Shown here: one piece after another, positions 15,141 to 26,194 of the stretch | How positions within the stretch are numbered: the first letter of the stretch is position 1 | Layout of the letters: every line of letters begins with the position of its first letter | Origin: Solidesulfovibrio alcoholivorans DSM 5433 | GTDB taxonomy: Bacteria > Desulfobacterota > Desulfovibrionia > Desulfovibrionales > Desulfovibrionaceae | Assembly (NCBI RefSeq): GCF_000702665.1 | Contig: NZ_JNJA01000001.1 | Coordinates: forward strand, 186,001-250,000 | Length of the DNA stretch: 64,000 nucleotides | Direction of reading: 5' to 3' | Program-made: the position numbers and the translations under genes | The notes under the pieces: generated by a model | What the model saw: the letters and a program-made list of their open reading frames with translations, nothing else | Told to the model about the DNA's origin: nothing | The model's database searches: none

Positions 15141-15593
15141 ATGAGCAACATTTTGGAATCCCTGAAAAAATATCACCGGGAACTCGGTGTCGTGGCTATC
15201 TGGTTCACGAGCCTTTTGCCGGGTGTCATCGTGTCGTTGCGCAAGGGCGACCCCTGGCACGCCACCGTGGTGGTCATCTTCATCCAGCTGCTGGCCTCCT
15301 TCGGGTCCATCACACTCTTCGGCGTGATCACCCAGATCATCTGCTACAAGTACATCGAATCCGTCGAAATCCACGACCGCATGATGGACGGCCTGTTCTT
15401 CGGCTTCCACGCCGGCATGGTCATCTGGATCTGCTACGGGTTCTTCCACATCCTTTTCGGCCGCAAGATCATCGGCAACGTCAACGACCTGGTGTCCATC
15501 TTCGGCATCAGTTGCATCGGCAGCTGCATCCTCGGCATCGCCATCGGCTTCCTCGTCGGCAAACTGCGCGACAACAACGCCACCATCGTCTGA
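15141..15593 (+). CDS. Small integral membrane protein of unknown function
   Basis: 150 residues with four likely membrane helices (about residues 10-28, 38-62, 85-107 and 118-140) and short polar loops; the C-terminus is KLRDNNATIV. It contains several cysteines within helices. No family is recognised. Start at ATG 15141; an in-frame ATG 16 codons upstream is less likely because the hydrophobic pattern begins after 15141. It is divergent from the RsbU-like gene and 21 bp upstream of a palindromic repeat, and could be co-transcribed with hflX 171 bp downstream. Confidence 0.75.
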   Translation: MSNILESLKKYHRELGVVAIWFTSLLPGVIVSLRKGDPWHATVVVIFIQLLASFGSITLFGVITQIICYKYIESVEIHDRMMDGLFFGFHAGMVIWICYGFFHILFGRKIIGNVNDLVSIFGISCIGSCILGIAIGFLVGKLRDNNATIV

Positions 15594-15613
15594 GGATAAT
15601 CAGACGGGGAGAT

Positions 15614-15660
15614 GCCTCCGGCGGCCAGGAGGGGCGCGCCCCTCCTGGACCTCCTTCCCG
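15614..15660 (+). repeat. Dispersed palindromic repeat, copy 3a
   Basis: Core GCCTCCGGCGGCC, hairpin arms CAGGAGGGGC / GCCCCTCCTG and tail GACCTCC. It lies 21 bp past the stop of the small membrane protein and has the same orientation. Confidence 0.85.
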
Positions 15661-15689
15661 AAATGACGCTGCGCGGCAATCCGTCACGG

Positions 15690-15730
15690 GAGTCCAGAGG
15701 GCGCAAGCCCTTTGGCCGCCGGAGGCGTCC
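15690..15730 (-). repeat. Dispersed palindromic repeat, copy 3b (reversed, facing copy 3a)
   Basis: On the minus strand this reads GGACGCCTCCGGCGGCCAAA followed by GGGCTTGCGCCC and TCTGGACTC. Together with copy 3a it makes a long inverted arrangement whose 13-bp outer arms are about 90 bp apart. It ends 34 bp before the apparent hflX start. Confidence 0.75.
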
Positions 15731-15763
15731 ACCCCGACCTTCCGAACTTTTTGGAGAGACGCC

Positions 15764-17542
15764 ATTTCCGCCAAGGTTCAAGGCAACACCGTCGGGCTCA
15801 AGCCCAGCCAGTTAAAGGCCCTGGAGCGCCTGGGCGCCCGGCGCTACCCGTCCAGGGGCGCGGCCACGCCCGACCAGGCGCGCGAGCTGGCCGCCATCGC
15901 CTACGGCATCGGCCGCCAGGTCGGCCTGCTTATTGACCGCAAGGGCCGGCCGACCATGATCCTGGTCGGCACGCCCAAGGGCATCCTCATCCCGGAGCTC
16001 GACCGCTCGCGGTTGGGCGCGGGCAGGCTTCGCGGCGTGCGCCTGCTGCACACGCACCTTGCGGGCGAGGGTCTCACCGAGGAAGACCTCACGGACATGC
16101 TGTTTCTGCGCCTGGACAGCGTGGCGGCGCTGACCGTGGACGACCAGGCCCAGCCCGTGACGCTCCACGCCGCGGTGCTGCTGCCGCCCGGGGCCGGGGA
16201 CGCGCCCTACGACGTGCTGCCGCCGCACCCCTTCGACAAGGTGGAGGAGGATTTCAACGCCCTGGCCGTGGCCCTGGAAGAGGAGCTCGCCCGGGAGGGC
16301 GAACGCCTGGCCGCGCCGCAGGCCCGCGAGGCCGGCCGCGAAAAGGCGGTGCTCGTCAGCGTGTCGAACGCCCCGCGCGCCGTCCAGGAGGCGTCGCTGG
16401 CCGAGCTCGCCGCCCTGGCGGACACGGCCGGGCTCGCCGTGGCCGAATCCGTGGTGCAGCGGGTGGCGACGGTCAACCCCAAGTACATCCTGGGCAAGGG
16501 CAAGCTCGCCGAGATCGAGGTGGCGGCGCTGAGGGCCGGGGCGTCGCTGCTCGTCTTCGACGGCGAACTGTCCCCGTCCCAGATCCGCAACCTGGCCGAG
16601 GTCACGCAGTTGCGGGTCATCGACCGCACGCAGCTGATCCTCGACATCTTCGCCCAGCACGCGGCCTCGCGCGGCGGCAAGCTGCAGGTGGAGATGGCCC
16701 AGCTCAAATATCTCCAGCCGCGCCTGGTGCGCCAGGACAGGGCCATGTCGCGGCTCATGGGCGGCATCGGCGGCCGTGGCCCGGGCGAAACCAAGCTCGA
16801 GGTGGACCGGCGGCGCATCCGCGACCGCATCGGCCGCATCAAGGACGAACTCAAGGAGCTGCGCAAGCGCCGGGCCGCGGCCCGGGCCGGCCGCGCCAGG
16901 GCCGGGCTGCCCGTGGTTTCGCTCGTCGGCTACACCAACGCCGGCAAGTCCACCCTGCTCAACACGCTGACGGGCAGCGCGGTGCTCGCCGAAAACCGCC
17001 TGTTCGCGACCCTCGACCCGACCAGCCGCCGGCTGCGTTTCCCGAGCGACAAGGAAATCATCCTCACGGACACGGTGGGGTTCATCCGCGAGCTGCCCAA
17101 GGAGCTCAAGGAGGCCTTCCGGGCCACGCTCGAGGAGCTGGAGGCCGCGGACCTGCTCGTGGCCGTGGCCGACGCCTCCCATCCCGAGGTGGAGGCGCAG
17201 GCGGCGGCCGTGGCCGAGATCCTGCGGGAGATGGGCCTTGGCGACATCCCGCGGCTTTTTGTGCTCAACAAATGGGACGCCGTGCCCGAGGACGGGCGCG
17301 AGCCGCTCCGAAACGCCTTCCCCGAGGCCATCACGCTCTCGGCGAAAAACCGGGAAGGCCTAAGCGCCCTCACCGACGCCATCCTGCAGCGGGTACGCTC
17401 CGGCCCGGGCGTGCGCGACCACGGCCCCGCCCTCGAAAGGGGCGCGGACGCGGATGGAAACGCGGACGCGGAGACGGACGGCGCGGGCGACGCAGCGGAC
17501 GGCGACCCGGCTACGGCTGCGGCGACGCGAACCGGGCCTTGA
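15764..17542 (+). CDS. hflX: Ribosome-associated GTPase HflX
   Basis: 592 residues counted from an apparent ATT start. HflX is a TRAFAC GTPase that binds and splits stalled ribosomes. Visible parts: an N-terminal extension of about 190 residues typical of Desulfovibrio-like HflX, the HflX nucleotide-binding region (NPKYILGKGKLAEIE, LQVEMAQLKYLQPRL, GGIGGRGPGETKLE), coiled coil, and the G domain (Walker A GYTNAGKSTLLN, DTVGFIRELP, NKWD). No ATG, GTG or TTG occurs in frame near the protein start; homology-like sequence begins right at GGAGAGACGCC-ATT, where ATT has correct ribosome-binding-site spacing. The first in-frame ATG (15956) would cut off about 64 residues. The 3' end overlaps the convergent hydrolase gene by 32 bp. 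Confidence 0.92.
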   Translation: MSAKVQGNTVGLKPSQLKALERLGARRYPSRGAATPDQARELAAIAYGIGRQVGLLIDRKGRPTMILVGTPKGILIPELDRSRLGAGRLRGVRLLHTHLAGEGLTEEDLTDMLFLRLDSVAALTVDDQAQPVTLHAAVLLPPGAGDAPYDVLPPHPFDKVEEDFNALAVALEEELAREGERLAAPQAREAGREKAVLVSVSNAPRAVQEASLAELAALADTAGLAVAESVVQRVATVNPKYILGKGKLAEIEVAALRAGASLLVFDGELSPSQIRNLAEVTQLRVIDRTQLILDIFAQHAASRGGKLQVEMAQLKYLQPRLVRQDRAMSRLMGGIGGRGPGETKLEVDRRRIRDRIGRIKDELKELRKRRAAARAGRARAGLPVVSLVGYTNAGKSTLLNTLTGSAVLAENRLFATLDPTSRRLRFPSDKEIILTDTVGFIRELPKELKEAFRATLEELEAADLLVAVADASHPEVEAQAAAVAEILREMGLGDIPRLFVLNKWDAVPEDGREPLRNAFPEAITLSAKNREGLSALTDAILQRVRSGPGVRDHGPALERGADADGNADAETDGAGDAADGDPATAAATRTGP

Positions 17543-18365
17543 CGAATTCCCGCACGTACTTCCAATATTCCGGCGCATCCACGATGTTGCCGTGCCCCGT
17601 GCCCTCGATGACCCGCACCTCCTTGGGTCCGGGCCAGGACGCGGCCAGGCGGTCGGCATGGTGCGGCGGCACGTACCGGTCCGCCCCGGCCACGAGGAAC
17701 AGGGCCGGCGCGGTGACCTTGGCGGCGTCGGGGACCACGTCGAAGGGATTTTTGAGCAGCAGGCGCACGGGCACGAAGGGGTGGCTCTCCTGGCCCACGG
17801 CGGCCAGGGAGGAAAACGGCGTCACGAGGATGATGCCGGCCACGGGCCGGCGGGCGGCCACGTACGCGGCCATGGCCGTGCCCAGGCTGCGCCCCATGAC
17901 CACGATGCGGGGATTTTCGCCGAGCTTGACGGCCAGGGCGTCGTACACGGCCAGGGCGTCGGACTTGAGCGTCGCCTCGGTCGGCACGCCGTCCGAACGG
18001 CCGTAGCCGCGGTAGTCCACGCCGGCCACGGCGTAGGGCCGCAGTTCGTTGGGCGACCAGAGGAAAAAGCCGGTCTGTTCCTCGGCGTTGCCGCAAAAAT
18101 ACAGCACCGCCGGCGCGGGTTGCCCGTTTATGGTCCGGGGCAGGGAGTAGCCCCGCAGGGTCGCGCCGTCGGCGGCCGTGACGGTGAAATCCTCCAGCCG
18201 GGGGAAGTAGCGCCGGATCTCCGCCTCGCGGGCGGGATCGACGGGACGCCCGGGAAAAACCATGGAATCCTGGCCCATGTAGAGCATGGCCAGATAGCCG
18301 CAGTACGCAAGCCCGAGGGCTGTGATGACGATGACGAAGATTTTCATGACCTGTCGTTTTTTCAT
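17511..18365 (-). CDS. Membrane-anchored alpha/beta hydrolase
   Basis: 284 residues. An N-terminal hydrophobic segment (about residues 7-30) probably anchors the protein with the catalytic domain outside the cytoplasm. The fold shows DYRGYGRSDG, the nucleophile elbow GRSLGTAMA, VAGADRYVPP with the acidic residue, and the final histidine in GTGHGNIVD, so the Ser-Asp-His triad is intact. It resembles the BEM46/FrsA-like serine hydrolases of unknown substrate. Two starts are close together (18365 and 18347); both keep the anchor. It overlaps the hflX 3' end convergently and is divergent from azlC. Confidence 0.88.
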   Translation of the reverse strand: MKKRQVMKIFVIVITALGLAYCGYLAMLYMGQDSMVFPGRPVDPAREAEIRRYFPRLEDFTVTAADGATLRGYSLPRTINGQPAPAVLYFCGNAEEQTGFFLWSPNELRPYAVAGVDYRGYGRSDGVPTEATLKSDALAVYDALAVKLGENPRIVVMGRSLGTAMAAYVAARRPVAGIILVTPFSSLAAVGQESHPFVPVRLLLKNPFDVVPDAAKVTAPALFLVAGADRYVPPHHADRLAASWPGPKEVRVIEGTGHGNIVDAPEYWKYVREFVKARFASPQP

Positions 18366-18380
18366 GGGAAAAAGGCCCCC

Positions 18381-19103
18381 GTGTCCGGCTCGCCCCTAGC
18401 CGCGCCCGGCGCGCGGGCGCTCTGGCGCGAGGCCCTGGCCCGCGTCGCGCCCATCGCCATGGGCTACGTCCCGGTGGGTATGGCCTATGGCGTGCTCGCC
18501 GGCAAGGCCGGGCTTAGCGCGCTCAACGTCCTGGCCATGTCGCTGCTCGTCTACGCCGGCTCGGCCCAGCTCGTGGCCGTGGGCTTTTTCGCGGCCGGCG
18601 CGTCGGCGCTGTCCATCGTGGCCACGACGTTCGTGGTCAACCTGCGCCACCTGCTTTTTTCCGCGGCCGTGGCCCCGTCGGTGTCGGGCTGGCGCAAGCG
18701 TGAGCTCGCGGCCTTCGCCTTCGAGCTCACGGACGAGACCTTCGCCCTGCACGCCGCCCGGTTCGGCCGGGGCGACCGCGACAAGGCCCTCACCTTCGCC
18801 GCAAACGTCCTGGCGCAGGCGTCCTGGGTCGCCGGCACGGCGCTCGGCGTCGCCGCGGGCGACGCGCTCGGCGACGGCAAGGCCCTGGCGCTCGATTTCG
18901 CCCTGCCGGGCATGTTCCTGGCGCTTCTCGCCGGGCAGCTGCGCACGCCGTCCCAGGCCGCTGCGGCCGTGGCCGGCGGGGGGTTGTCCCTGGCGGCGGC
19001 GGCGGCCGGCGCATCGGGCCTCGGCACGTTGACGGCAGGCCTGCTCGGCGCGGCCTGCGGCATGGGAGTGGAGACATGGACTCGCAGGAAACGATCTTCC
19101 TGA
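18381..19103 (+). CDS. azlC: AzlC-family branched-chain amino acid exporter subunit
   Basis: 240 residues from a GTG start at 18381 preceded by GGGAAAAAGG. AzlC with AzlD forms an exporter of branched-chain amino acids and analogues. The sequence has the family's PVGMAYGVLAGKAGLS, LVYAGSAQLVAVGFFA and NLRHLLFSAAVAP segments and about seven membrane helices. No ATG is in frame before the conserved region except M35 in IAMGYVPVGM, which is too late. It overlaps azlD by 28 bp, so the two are coupled. It is divergent from the hydrolase with a gap of only 15 bp, so their promoters must overlap the neighbouring gene. Confidence 0.9.
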   Translation: MSGSPLAAPGARALWREALARVAPIAMGYVPVGMAYGVLAGKAGLSALNVLAMSLLVYAGSAQLVAVGFFAAGASALSIVATTFVVNLRHLLFSAAVAPSVSGWRKRELAAFAFELTDETFALHAARFGRGDRDKALTFAANVLAQASWVAGTALGVAAGDALGDGKALALDFALPGMFLALLAGQLRTPSQAAAAVAGGGLSLAAAAAGASGLGTLTAGLLGAACGMGVETWTRRKRSS

Positions 19104-19405
19104 CCATCTGCGCCATGGGCGCGGTCACCTACGCCACGCGTTCGGGGCCGCTGCTCTTCCTGGCCGGCCGGACGCTGCCGCCCGCGGCCCAACGCTTCCT
19201 GGCCCACGTGCCGGCGGCGGTGCTGGCCGCCCTGGCCGTGCCGGCGCTCCTCATGCCCGAGGGACGGCTGGCGCCCGGGCCCGGCAATTTCATCCTCTGG
19301 GCGGGGCTGGCCGCGTTCGCCCTGGCCGTGCGCACGCGGGGCTTTTTCGGGCCGGTGGCACTCGGCATGGCCATCGTGGCCGCGGCCCGCTTTTTCGCCG
19401 GCTGA
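19076..19405 (+). CDS. azlD: AzlD-family branched-chain amino acid exporter subunit
   Basis: 109 residues with three to four membrane helices. AzlD is the small partner of AzlC. The segments AMGAVTYATRSGPLLFLAG and LPPAAQRFLAHVPAAVLAAL are typical of the family. It starts within azlC (28-bp overlap), so its translation is coupled to that gene. It ends 13 bp before the convergent hybrid kinase gene; no terminator hairpin is evident between them. Confidence 0.9.
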   Translation: MDSQETIFLTICAMGAVTYATRSGPLLFLAGRTLPPAAQRFLAHVPAAVLAALAVPALLMPEGRLAPGPGNFILWAGLAAFALAVRTRGFFGPVALGMAIVAAARFFAG

Positions 19406-19418
19406 CGGAATACGGGCC

Positions 19419-22268
<2,850 letters not shown>

Positions 22269-22403
22269 GGGGACATCCGGGATTGACCGCGCGCGGCGCG
22301 GGTCGGGCCTGACGGCGCACGGCGCGGCGGCGACAGGCTGTTTCACTTTCTCGATTTGTTAAAAAGAAATCGTCCCGCCTGTCAAAGGCCGCGCCGGCCG
22401 GGG

Positions 22404-22901
22404 TCAGGGCGAGAGGACACGGTTGGCGGCATAATAGCTCGTGCGCCAGTACGGGGCCATGAGGGTATCCTCGCGCACCCGGCCGCCCGGGGAGGGGCTG
22501 TGGATGAATCCGCCGTGACCGTCGAAGATGCCCACGTGCAGGCTCGAGGATTTTGCCGAGGGCATGAAAAAGACCAGATCGCCCGGCCGCAGGTCGGCCT
22601 TGGACACCGGCCGGCCGACGCGGAGCTGGTCGTCCGTGCGCCGGGGCAGGCGCACGCCGTGGCGCGCATAGACCCACTGGACGAAGCCGGAACAGTCGAA
22701 GCCCGTGTCCGGCGACTGCCCGGCGCTGCGGTAGGGGACGCCGATCTGGGAGCGGGCCGTGTCCACCACCGTACCCCGTCCCGGGACCAGGGGCGACGGC
22801 TCGCGGCCGCCCCCGGAAAAGGCGCAGCCGCCGAGGATGAGCCCGAGACTCGCCAGCAGTGCGATGCGGATGACTGCCTGCATGCGCCGATCCTCCGACA
22901 T
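22404..22901 (-). CDS. NlpC/P60-family lipoprotein peptidoglycan endopeptidase
   Basis: 165 residues. The signal peptide ends in the lipobox LGGC with C26 as the lipidated residue. The NlpC/P60 domain has catalytic C70 in FDCSGFVQWVYARHG, H122 in SLHVGIF and the third polar residue H134 in GFIHS. Such enzymes cleave D-Glu-meso-DAP or related bonds in cell-wall peptides (Spr/YafL type). A second possible start is M7. It stands alone, divergent from the liv operon and downstream of no clear partner on its strand. Confidence 0.92.
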   Translation of the reverse strand: MSEDRRMQAVIRIALLASLGLILGGCAFSGGGREPSPLVPGRGTVVDTARSQIGVPYRSAGQSPDTGFDCSGFVQWVYARHGVRLPRRTDDQLRVGRPVSKADLRPGDLVFFMPSAKSSSLHVGIFDGHGGFIHSPSPGGRVREDTLMAPYWRTSYYAANRVLSP

Positions 22902-23240
22902 GAGCCATGCAACCGGCGTGCCCGGGGCCCGGCCTCAGCCGGTGCGAAAAAGGCGAGGGCGTCGCGCACCACCGTCGATGTGTCGCCATTTCCCCCCGCA
23001 ACCGAACAGTTTTTTTTGTCACTGAAAAAAAGGCGACGATCGTTTGGCCCGTTTTCCCGACCCGACACCTCCGACAATCGGTCCCACGGCCGGAGTTGCG
23101 TCATTATTTTTTAACAAAATCGGCAAGTTCGTCTTAATCACCTCCGCCTCGACGCCCCCGCGCAGACGTGTGCCGCCGTTGCCAGCCGCGGCAAGTTTCC
23201 CTTTGTTTTTTGTCGGATTTTTTCGTAAGAACCCTGTTCC
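22902..23240. other. Divergent intergenic region upstream of nlpC-like gene and livG
   Basis: 339 bp with lower GC than the flanks and several T- and A-tracts (for example near 23009-23033, 23104-23113 and 23203-23224). I see no gene in it. TTGCGT followed by AT-rich sequence near 23095-23120 could be a promoter for the liv operon, but no element is convincing. Confidence 0.4.
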
Positions 23241-24008
23241 ATGGCTCACTTGTGTCTCTCCGACGTCAGCGTCCACTTCGGGGGCCTGCAAGCCCTCACG
23301 GAAGTGTCCTTCGATCTGCGCCCGGGCGAGATCCTCAGCCTCATTGGCCCCAACGGCGCGGGCAAGACCACGGTTTTCAACGTCATCACAGGCGTCTACA
23401 AAATCTCCGGCGGCCAGGTGACCTACGACGGCGCGCCGCTGTCCGGGCTGCGGCCCCACCACATCCTGGCCCGGGGCATCGCCCGCACCTTCCAGAACAT
23501 CCGCCTGTTCACGGCCATGACCGCGCTCGAAAACGTCATGGTCGCCCGGCACTGCCGCACGCGCGCCTCGGTGCTCGGCGCGGTGCTGCGCACCCCTACC
23601 CAGCGGCGCGAGGAACGGGCCGTGCGCGAGCGGGCCCTGGAGGCCCTGGCCTTCGTGGGCCTCGACAGCCATGCCGACACCGTGGCGAAGAACATGCCCT
23701 ACGGCCTGCAACGCCGGCTGGAGATCGCCCGGGCGCTGGGCTCGGACCCGAAAACCCTGCTCCTCGACGAACCCGCCGCCGGGCTCAACCCCTCGGAGAG
23801 CCGGGAGCTCATGGAGACCATCGCCCGCATCGCCGCCACGGGCAAAAACGTGCTCCTGGTCGAGCACGACATGAGCGTGGTGATGAATGTCAGCCACCGC
23901 CTGGTGGTCCTCGACCACGGGGTGTGCATCTGCCAGGGCAGCCCGGACGAGGTCCGGGCCAACCCGCAGGTCATCGAAGCCTACCTGGGCTCCGAAGCCG
24001 ACGGGTGA
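23241..24008 (+). CDS. livG: Branched-chain/hydrophobic amino acid ABC transporter ATPase LivG
   Basis: 255 residues. It has Walker A (GPNGAGKTT, about 36-44), the Q-loop region FQNIRLF, a signature region [13 protein letters not shown] that lacks the usual LSYGQ opening, Walker B ([12 protein letters not shown]) and the H-loop (VEHDMSVVM). The long insertion after the Q-loop with LENVMVARH is characteristic of the HAAT-family LivG ATPase. It is the first gene of a six-gene operon. The ATG is preceded by only a weak TAAGAA purine run. The real substrate (branched-chain or other amino acids) cannot be told from the ATPase. Confidence 0.93.
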   Translation: MAHLCLSDVSVHFGGLQALTEVSFDLRPGEILSLIGPNGAGKTTVFNVITGVYKISGGQVTYDGAPLSGLRPHHILARGIARTFQNIRLFTAMTALENVMVARHCRTRASVLGAVLRTPTQRREERAVRERALEALAFVGLDSHADTVAKNMPYGLQRRLEIARALGSDPKTLLLDEPAAGLNPSESRELMETIARIAATGKNVLLVEHDMSVVMNVSHRLVVLDHGVCICQGSPDEVRANPQVIEAYLGSEADG

Positions 24009-24090
24009 CGGCGCAGCCGCGAATACGCCCGCATGGCCGCACCGTCGCGGCAAGGGGGGCGAGACCAAGGACACAGGAGGTTTGCGGAAC

Positions 24091-25218
24091 ATGAAGACGA
24101 GAAGCATCATCCTCACGGCCCTGGCCATTTGTCTCGCCATGGCCGGCACGGCCACGGCCAAGACCCTCAAAATCGGCAGCATGAGCCCCTTGACCGGCTC
24201 CTACGCCGCGGACGGCAACGACATCGCCAACGGCGCGCGCGCGGCCATCGCGGTCATCGAGAAGGAAGGCGGCATCCCGGGCTACGACAAGATCGAACTG
24301 TTCGCCGAGGACACCGCCTGCGATCCCCGCCAGGCCGTGGCCGCCGCCAACAAGCTGGTCAACGAGAAGGTCGTCGGCGTCGTCGGCGCCTACTGCTCCT
24401 CGGCCACCATTCCGGCCTCCGAAGCCCTGTCCGAGGCCGACATCCCCATGCTGACCCCGGCCTCCACCTCGGAGAAGGTCACCGAGCGCGGCCTGCCCTA
24501 CATGTTCCGCGTCTGCGGCCGCGACGACGACCAGTCCATCGCCGCCATGAAGTTCATCAAGGACGTGCTGGGGGGCAAGACCATCTTCATCGTGGACGAC
24601 AAGACCACCTACTCCCAGGGCCTGGCCGACAACGTCGAAAAGCTGGCGGCCAAGGAAGGCGTCAAGGTCATCGAGCATGACCACGTCAACCAGGGCGACA
24701 AGGACTTCTCCGCGGTGCTGACCAAGATCAAGGAAGCCAACCCCGACGTCTTCTACATGAGCCTGCAGAACTCCGCCTCCGGGGCGCTCATGCTCATCCA
24801 GGCCAAGCGCGCCGGCGTCAAGGCCGCCATCATCGGCCAGGACGCCGTGTACCACCCGCAGCTGATGGAAATCGCCAAGGACGCCGCCGAGGGCATGTAC
24901 CTGACCTTCGGCTACATCGACGACGCCACCCCGGCCTACAAGAAGTTCCAGGCCGCCTACGAGAAGTACGGCAAGCCCGGCGCGTATTCGGCCTACTCCT
25001 ACGATGCCGCCTACTCGCTGCTGTCCGCCATCAAGGCCGCCAAATCCACGGACCCGGCCAAGATCAAGGCCGAGCTGCTCAAGATGAACATGGACGGCGC
25101 GTCCAAGAAGATCAAGTTCCAGCCCAATGGCGAGTCCGGCTCCAACTACGTCATCCGCGTGGTCAAGGACGGCAAGTTCGTCAACTACTGGGACCCGCAG
25201 ACCGGCAAAAAGTACTAA
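24091..25218 (+). CDS. Periplasmic amino acid-binding protein of a HAAT-type ABC transporter
   Basis: 375 residues with a signal peptide cleaved after ATA (about residue 23). The mature protein has the type I periplasmic-binding fold of LivJ/LivK (IGSMSPLTGSYAADGNDI, VGVVGAYCSSATIPASEAL, LTPASTSEKVT). AGGAGG lies 11 bp before the ATG, the strongest ribosome-binding site of the operon, consistent with the binding protein being made in excess. Leucine/isoleucine/valine or a related hydrophobic amino acid is the likely ligand from the family, without direct proof. Confidence 0.94.
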   Translation: MKTRSIILTALAICLAMAGTATAKTLKIGSMSPLTGSYAADGNDIANGARAAIAVIEKEGGIPGYDKIELFAEDTACDPRQAVAAANKLVNEKVVGVVGAYCSSATIPASEALSEADIPMLTPASTSEKVTERGLPYMFRVCGRDDDQSIAAMKFIKDVLGGKTIFIVDDKTTYSQGLADNVEKLAAKEGVKVIEHDHVNQGDKDFSAVLTKIKEANPDVFYMSLQNSASGALMLIQAKRAGVKAAIIGQDAVYHPQLMEIAKDAAEGMYLTFGYIDDATPAYKKFQAAYEKYGKPGAYSAYSYDAAYSLLSAIKAAKSTDPAKIKAELLKMNMDGASKKIKFQPNGESGSNYVIRVVKDGKFVNYWDPQTGKKY

Positions 25219-25276
25219 TCGGCTACCCCACCCCGGGGGGAAGGCCCGGCCTTCCCCCCGCAAAAGCGCGGACGGC

Positions 25277-26194
25277 ATGGAATACCTCATTCAGCAGCTC
25301 ATAAACGGCCTGACCCTCGGCGGCGTCTACGCCCTAGTGGCGCTCGGCTACACCATGGTCTACGGCATCATTTCGCTGATCAACTTCGCCCACGGCGAAA
25401 TTTTCGCGGCCGGCGGCTACATGGGCGTGATCCTTTTAAGCTACATGGCCTCCCAGGGGCTCATGGACGCCCATCCCTGGTTCGGCCTGGCCTTCGCCCT
25501 GATCCTGGCCATGGGCTACTGCGCCATGCTGGCCATGGCCGTGGAAAAGGTGGCCTACAAGCCCCTGCGCCAGTCCTCGCGCCTGTCCGTGCTCCTCTCG
25601 GCGCTCGGCATGTCCATCTTTCTCCAAAACGGCCTCATGCTCACCCAGGGCGTCTACGACAAGGCCTACCCTACGGAGTTCACCCACGGCGGCTTCGAGG
25701 CCTGGGGCGTGCGCGTCAGCTACATGCAGATCGGCATCATCGCCGTCACCGCCCTGCTGCTGTTTCTGCTCAATGCCCTGGTCTTCAAGACGCGCATCGG
25801 CAAGGCCATGCGCGCCACGGCCCAGGACAAGGTCATGTCCGCCCTGGTCGGCATCCACTCCGACAAGGTGATCAGCACCACCTTCGCCATCGGCGCGGCC
25901 CTGGCCGCGGCCGCCGGCATCATGGTCGGCATGTACTACGGCTCGGTGCGCTACGACATGGGCTTCGTGCCCGGCATCAAGGCCTTTGCCGCGGCCGTGC
26001 TCGGCGGCATCGGCAACATCACCGGCGCCATGATCGGCGGCTTCATCATCGGCATGGTGGAGATCCTGGCCGCGGCCTACATCCCCCACGGCGGCGAGTA
26101 CAAGGACGTGTTCGCTTTCGTCATCCTCATTCTCGTGCTCTATTTCATGCCCACCGGCATCATGGGAGAAAACGTCGATGACACGCGGGTCTAG
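25277..26194 (+). CDS. livH: HAAT-type ABC transporter permease LivH
   Basis: 305 residues with about eight membrane helices. It shows the family signature (TLGGVYALVALGYTMVYGII, INFAHGEIF) and the EAA-like region (GKAMRATAQDKVMSALVGI) for contact with the ATPases. It follows the binding protein by 58 bp and overlaps livM by 17 bp, so the two permeases are translated together. The ATG at 25277 is chosen because the first helix follows directly. Confidence 0.94.
   Translation: MEYLIQQLINGLTLGGVYALVALGYTMVYGIISLINFAHGEIFAAGGYMGVILLSYMASQGLMDAHPWFGLAFALILAMGYCAMLAMAVEKVAYKPLRQSSRLSVLLSALGMSIFLQNGLMLTQGVYDKAYPTEFTHGGFEAWGVRVSYMQIGIIAVTALLLFLLNALVFKTRIGKAMRATAQDKVMSALVGIHSDKVISTTFAIGAALAAAAGIMVGMYYGSVRYDMGFVPGIKAFAAAVLGGIGNITGAMIGGFIIGMVEILAAAYIPHGGEYKDVFAFVILILVLYFMPTGIMGENVDDTRV

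Noticed and set aside
15612..15815. A short plus-strand ORF starting MPPAARRGAPLL.
   Set aside because: It is the palindromic repeat read in another frame, followed by the start of hflX out of frame. The same kind of sequence appears wherever the repeat occurs.
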